Source: an uncultured Erysipelotrichaceae bacterium (lineage in GTDB: Bacteria; Bacillota_I; Bacilli_A; RF39; UBA660). From it: 6,627 bases of DNA. Within the stretch, counting starts at the first letter, position 1, and each line of letters opens with the position of its first letter. This document shows positions 5,431 through 6,627 of the stretch, one piece after another. The DNA lies in NCBI GenBank assembly GCA_902797415.1, contig CADBSQ010000103.1:1-6627 (forward strand). The letters run 5' to 3'. The position numbers were made by a program, and so were the translations under genes. The notes beneath the pieces were generated by a model. It had not been told where the DNA came from, made no database searches, and saw only the letters and a program-made list of their open reading frames with translations.

Positions 5431-6627
5431 ATGACTACAAAAGATTTAGCAGAAATAATATTCCCCGATATAGATAAAACAATAGATGATTATGAAAAAA
5501 TCTATCCAGAAAGAGATTTAAAAGAAGGTGCAAAGGTTACACGTTTAGGACCTTCACCGACTGGTTTTATGCATATTGGTAATTTTGTATCGCTAGTTAT
5601 AGATTATGTAATGGCTAAAAAATCAGATGGAGTGTTTTATGTAAGACTTGAAGATACTGATAGAAATAGATTAGTTGAAGGAGCAGAAGATCTTATTTAT
5701 AAAACACTTGATACCTATGGATTAAACCCTGATGAGTATGAATACAATGGTAAAACAACTGGAAAATATGGTCCATATATTCAATCAGAAAGAAAAAAAA
5801 TATATCATACATTTTTAAAACATTTAATTGAAATTGGTAGAGCTTATCCTTGCTTTTGTTCGAAAGAGTATTTAGATAAAACAACTGAAATTCAAAGAAA
5901 AGATGGTCTCAGAACGGGTTACTATGGAAGATATGCAAAATGTAGAAACCTAAGTATAGATGACGCTATAGAAAAAATAAAAAATGGCGAAGAGTATGTT
6001 ATTAGATTCAAATCTAGTGGAAATTTTAACAAAAAATTTGCTTTTAATGACTTAAAAATCGGTAAGGTTGACTTACCTGAGAATGATGAAGATATCGTTA
6101 TAATGAAATCTGAATCACGTCTTCCAACATATCACTTTGCACATGTTGTGGATGATCACTTAATGAGAACAACGCATGTTGTAAGAGGTGAGGAATGGCT
6201 TCCATCTGTTCCAAAACACATTGATTTATTTAAAGCATTTGGCTTTAAAGTACCTAAATATGTTCATACAAGTTTAATTATGAAAAAGGATGGAAACTCG
6301 GTTAGAAAGATAAGCAAAAGAAAAGATCCAGAAGCTTTAATGGCCTACTATATTGAAAAAGGATATCCTAAGGAAGCTATCATTGATTCAGTAATGACTA
6401 TTGCCAATTCAAACTTTGAAGCATGGAGAACAAATAATCCTGATAAACCATTCTATGAGTTCGAATTTAGTCCTAAAAAGATGAGCTCTTCAGGTGCATT
6501 CTATGATCTTGGTAAACTAGATAACATATCTAAAAACATTATATCTAGAATGACAAAAGAAGAAGTGTTTAATGGTTTAGATGAATATACAAAAGAATAT
6601 GATAAAGATTTCAACAGTCTTATAAAC
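5431..6627 (+). CDS. gltX: Glutamate--tRNA ligase, N-terminal 399 codons (3' end outside window)
   Basis: Class I aminoacyl-tRNA synthetase that attaches glutamate to tRNA-Glu in the cytosol. Seen in order: a roughly 35-residue N-terminal extension (MTTKDLAEIIFPDIDKT...) before the catalytic fold; the signature PSPTGFMHIGN (41-51), a variant of HIGH/HIGG; FYVRLEDTDRNR (69-80) for ATP and glutamate binding; GPYIQSERK (114-122); CFC (141-143) with YGRYAKC (165-171), a possible zinc site; LPTYHFAHVVDDHLM (231-245) and THVVRGEEWLPS (248-259); and the KMSKS-type loop VRKISKRKDPE (291-301). The extension, the KISKRKD form and the later KMSSSGAFYDL (350-360) match a GluRS subgroup common in Firmicutes, about 550 residues long, so the anticodon-binding region is cut off. 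Whether it is discriminating or also charges tRNA-Gln cannot be told. The frame has no internal TGA, and both Trp codons are TGG. Confidence 0.93.
   Translation, partial: MTTKDLAEIIFPDIDKTIDDYEKIYPERDLKEGAKVTRLGPSPTGFMHIGNFVSLVIDYVMAKKSDGVFYVRLEDTDRNRLVEGAEDLIYKTLDTYGLNPDEYEYNGKTTGKYGPYIQSERKKIYHTFLKHLIEIGRAYPCFCSKEYLDKTTEIQRKDGLRTGYYGRYAKCRNLSIDDAIEKIKNGEEYVIRFKSSGNFNKKFAFNDLKIGKVDLPENDEDIVIMKSESRLPTYHFAHVVDDHLMRTTHVVRGEEWLPSVPKHIDLFKAFGFKVPKYVHTSLIMKKDGNSVRKISKRKDPEALMAYYIEKGYPKEAIIDSVMTIANSNFEAWRTNNPDKPFYEFEFSPKKMSSSGAFYDLGKLDNISKNIISRMTKEEVFNGLDEYTKEYDKDFNSLIN

Noticed and set aside
5693..5884. Minus-strand open frame of 63 codons inside gltX
   Set aside because: It is antisense to strongly conserved synthetase motifs and has no start signal, so it is a shadow frame.

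Overview
The window reads as chromosome from a low-GC Gram-positive bacterium (Bacillota), most likely one of the small-genome uncultured gut Bacilli such as the RF39-type lineages. The reasons are the strongly A/T-biased codon use, strong AGGAGG-type ribosome binding sites, a SipW-type signal peptide, a surface-protein tail ending in a PVINL-type motif, and a glutamyl-tRNA synthetase of the clostridial/Bacilli type with an N-terminal extension. The lineage is an inference; no rRNA or other taxonomic marker is present. The genetic code looks standard: Trp is TGG in every other gene.

Layout. Positions 2-340 (+) hold the 3' end of a surface protein. It converges on a minus-strand gene (369-953) for a small secreted TasA/camelysin-like protein with a SipW-type signal. 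The two share a bidirectional terminator that contains both stop codons. A 116-base divergent promoter region (954-1069) follows, with a repeated TGTAAA motif. From there a plus-strand block runs to the window end: a polytopic membrane protein split by an in-frame TGA at 1511 (1070-1513 and 1577-2536, same frame, no other stop between), a WecG/TagA/CpsF glycosyltransferase (2529-3245, overlapping the previous gene), a full-length 2,3-bisphosphoglycerate-independent phosphoglycerate mutase homologue (3278-4768), a P-loop nucleoside/nucleotide kinase-like protein (4789-5367), and the first 399 codons of gltX (5431 to the window edge).

How the genes may work together. The split membrane protein resembles an O-antigen-polymerase/ligase-type protein with a cytosolic Rossmann-like tail. 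With TagA it suggests surface glycopolymer synthesis (teichoic acid-like or exopolysaccharide), beside two surface-protein genes. The phosphoglycerate mutase homologue and the kinase are 20 bases apart and look co-transcribed; gltX has its own promoter.

Most interesting points. (1) The phosphoglycerate mutase homologue keeps the fold and length of the family, but nearly all metal ligands, the nucleophilic serine and the phosphate-binding arginines appear to be replaced. It looks like an intact, expressed pseudoenzyme. (2) The in-frame TGA in the membrane protein gene is either a recent nonsense mutation, a read-through or recoding event, or a sequencing error. No gene-free stretch exceeds 300 bases.
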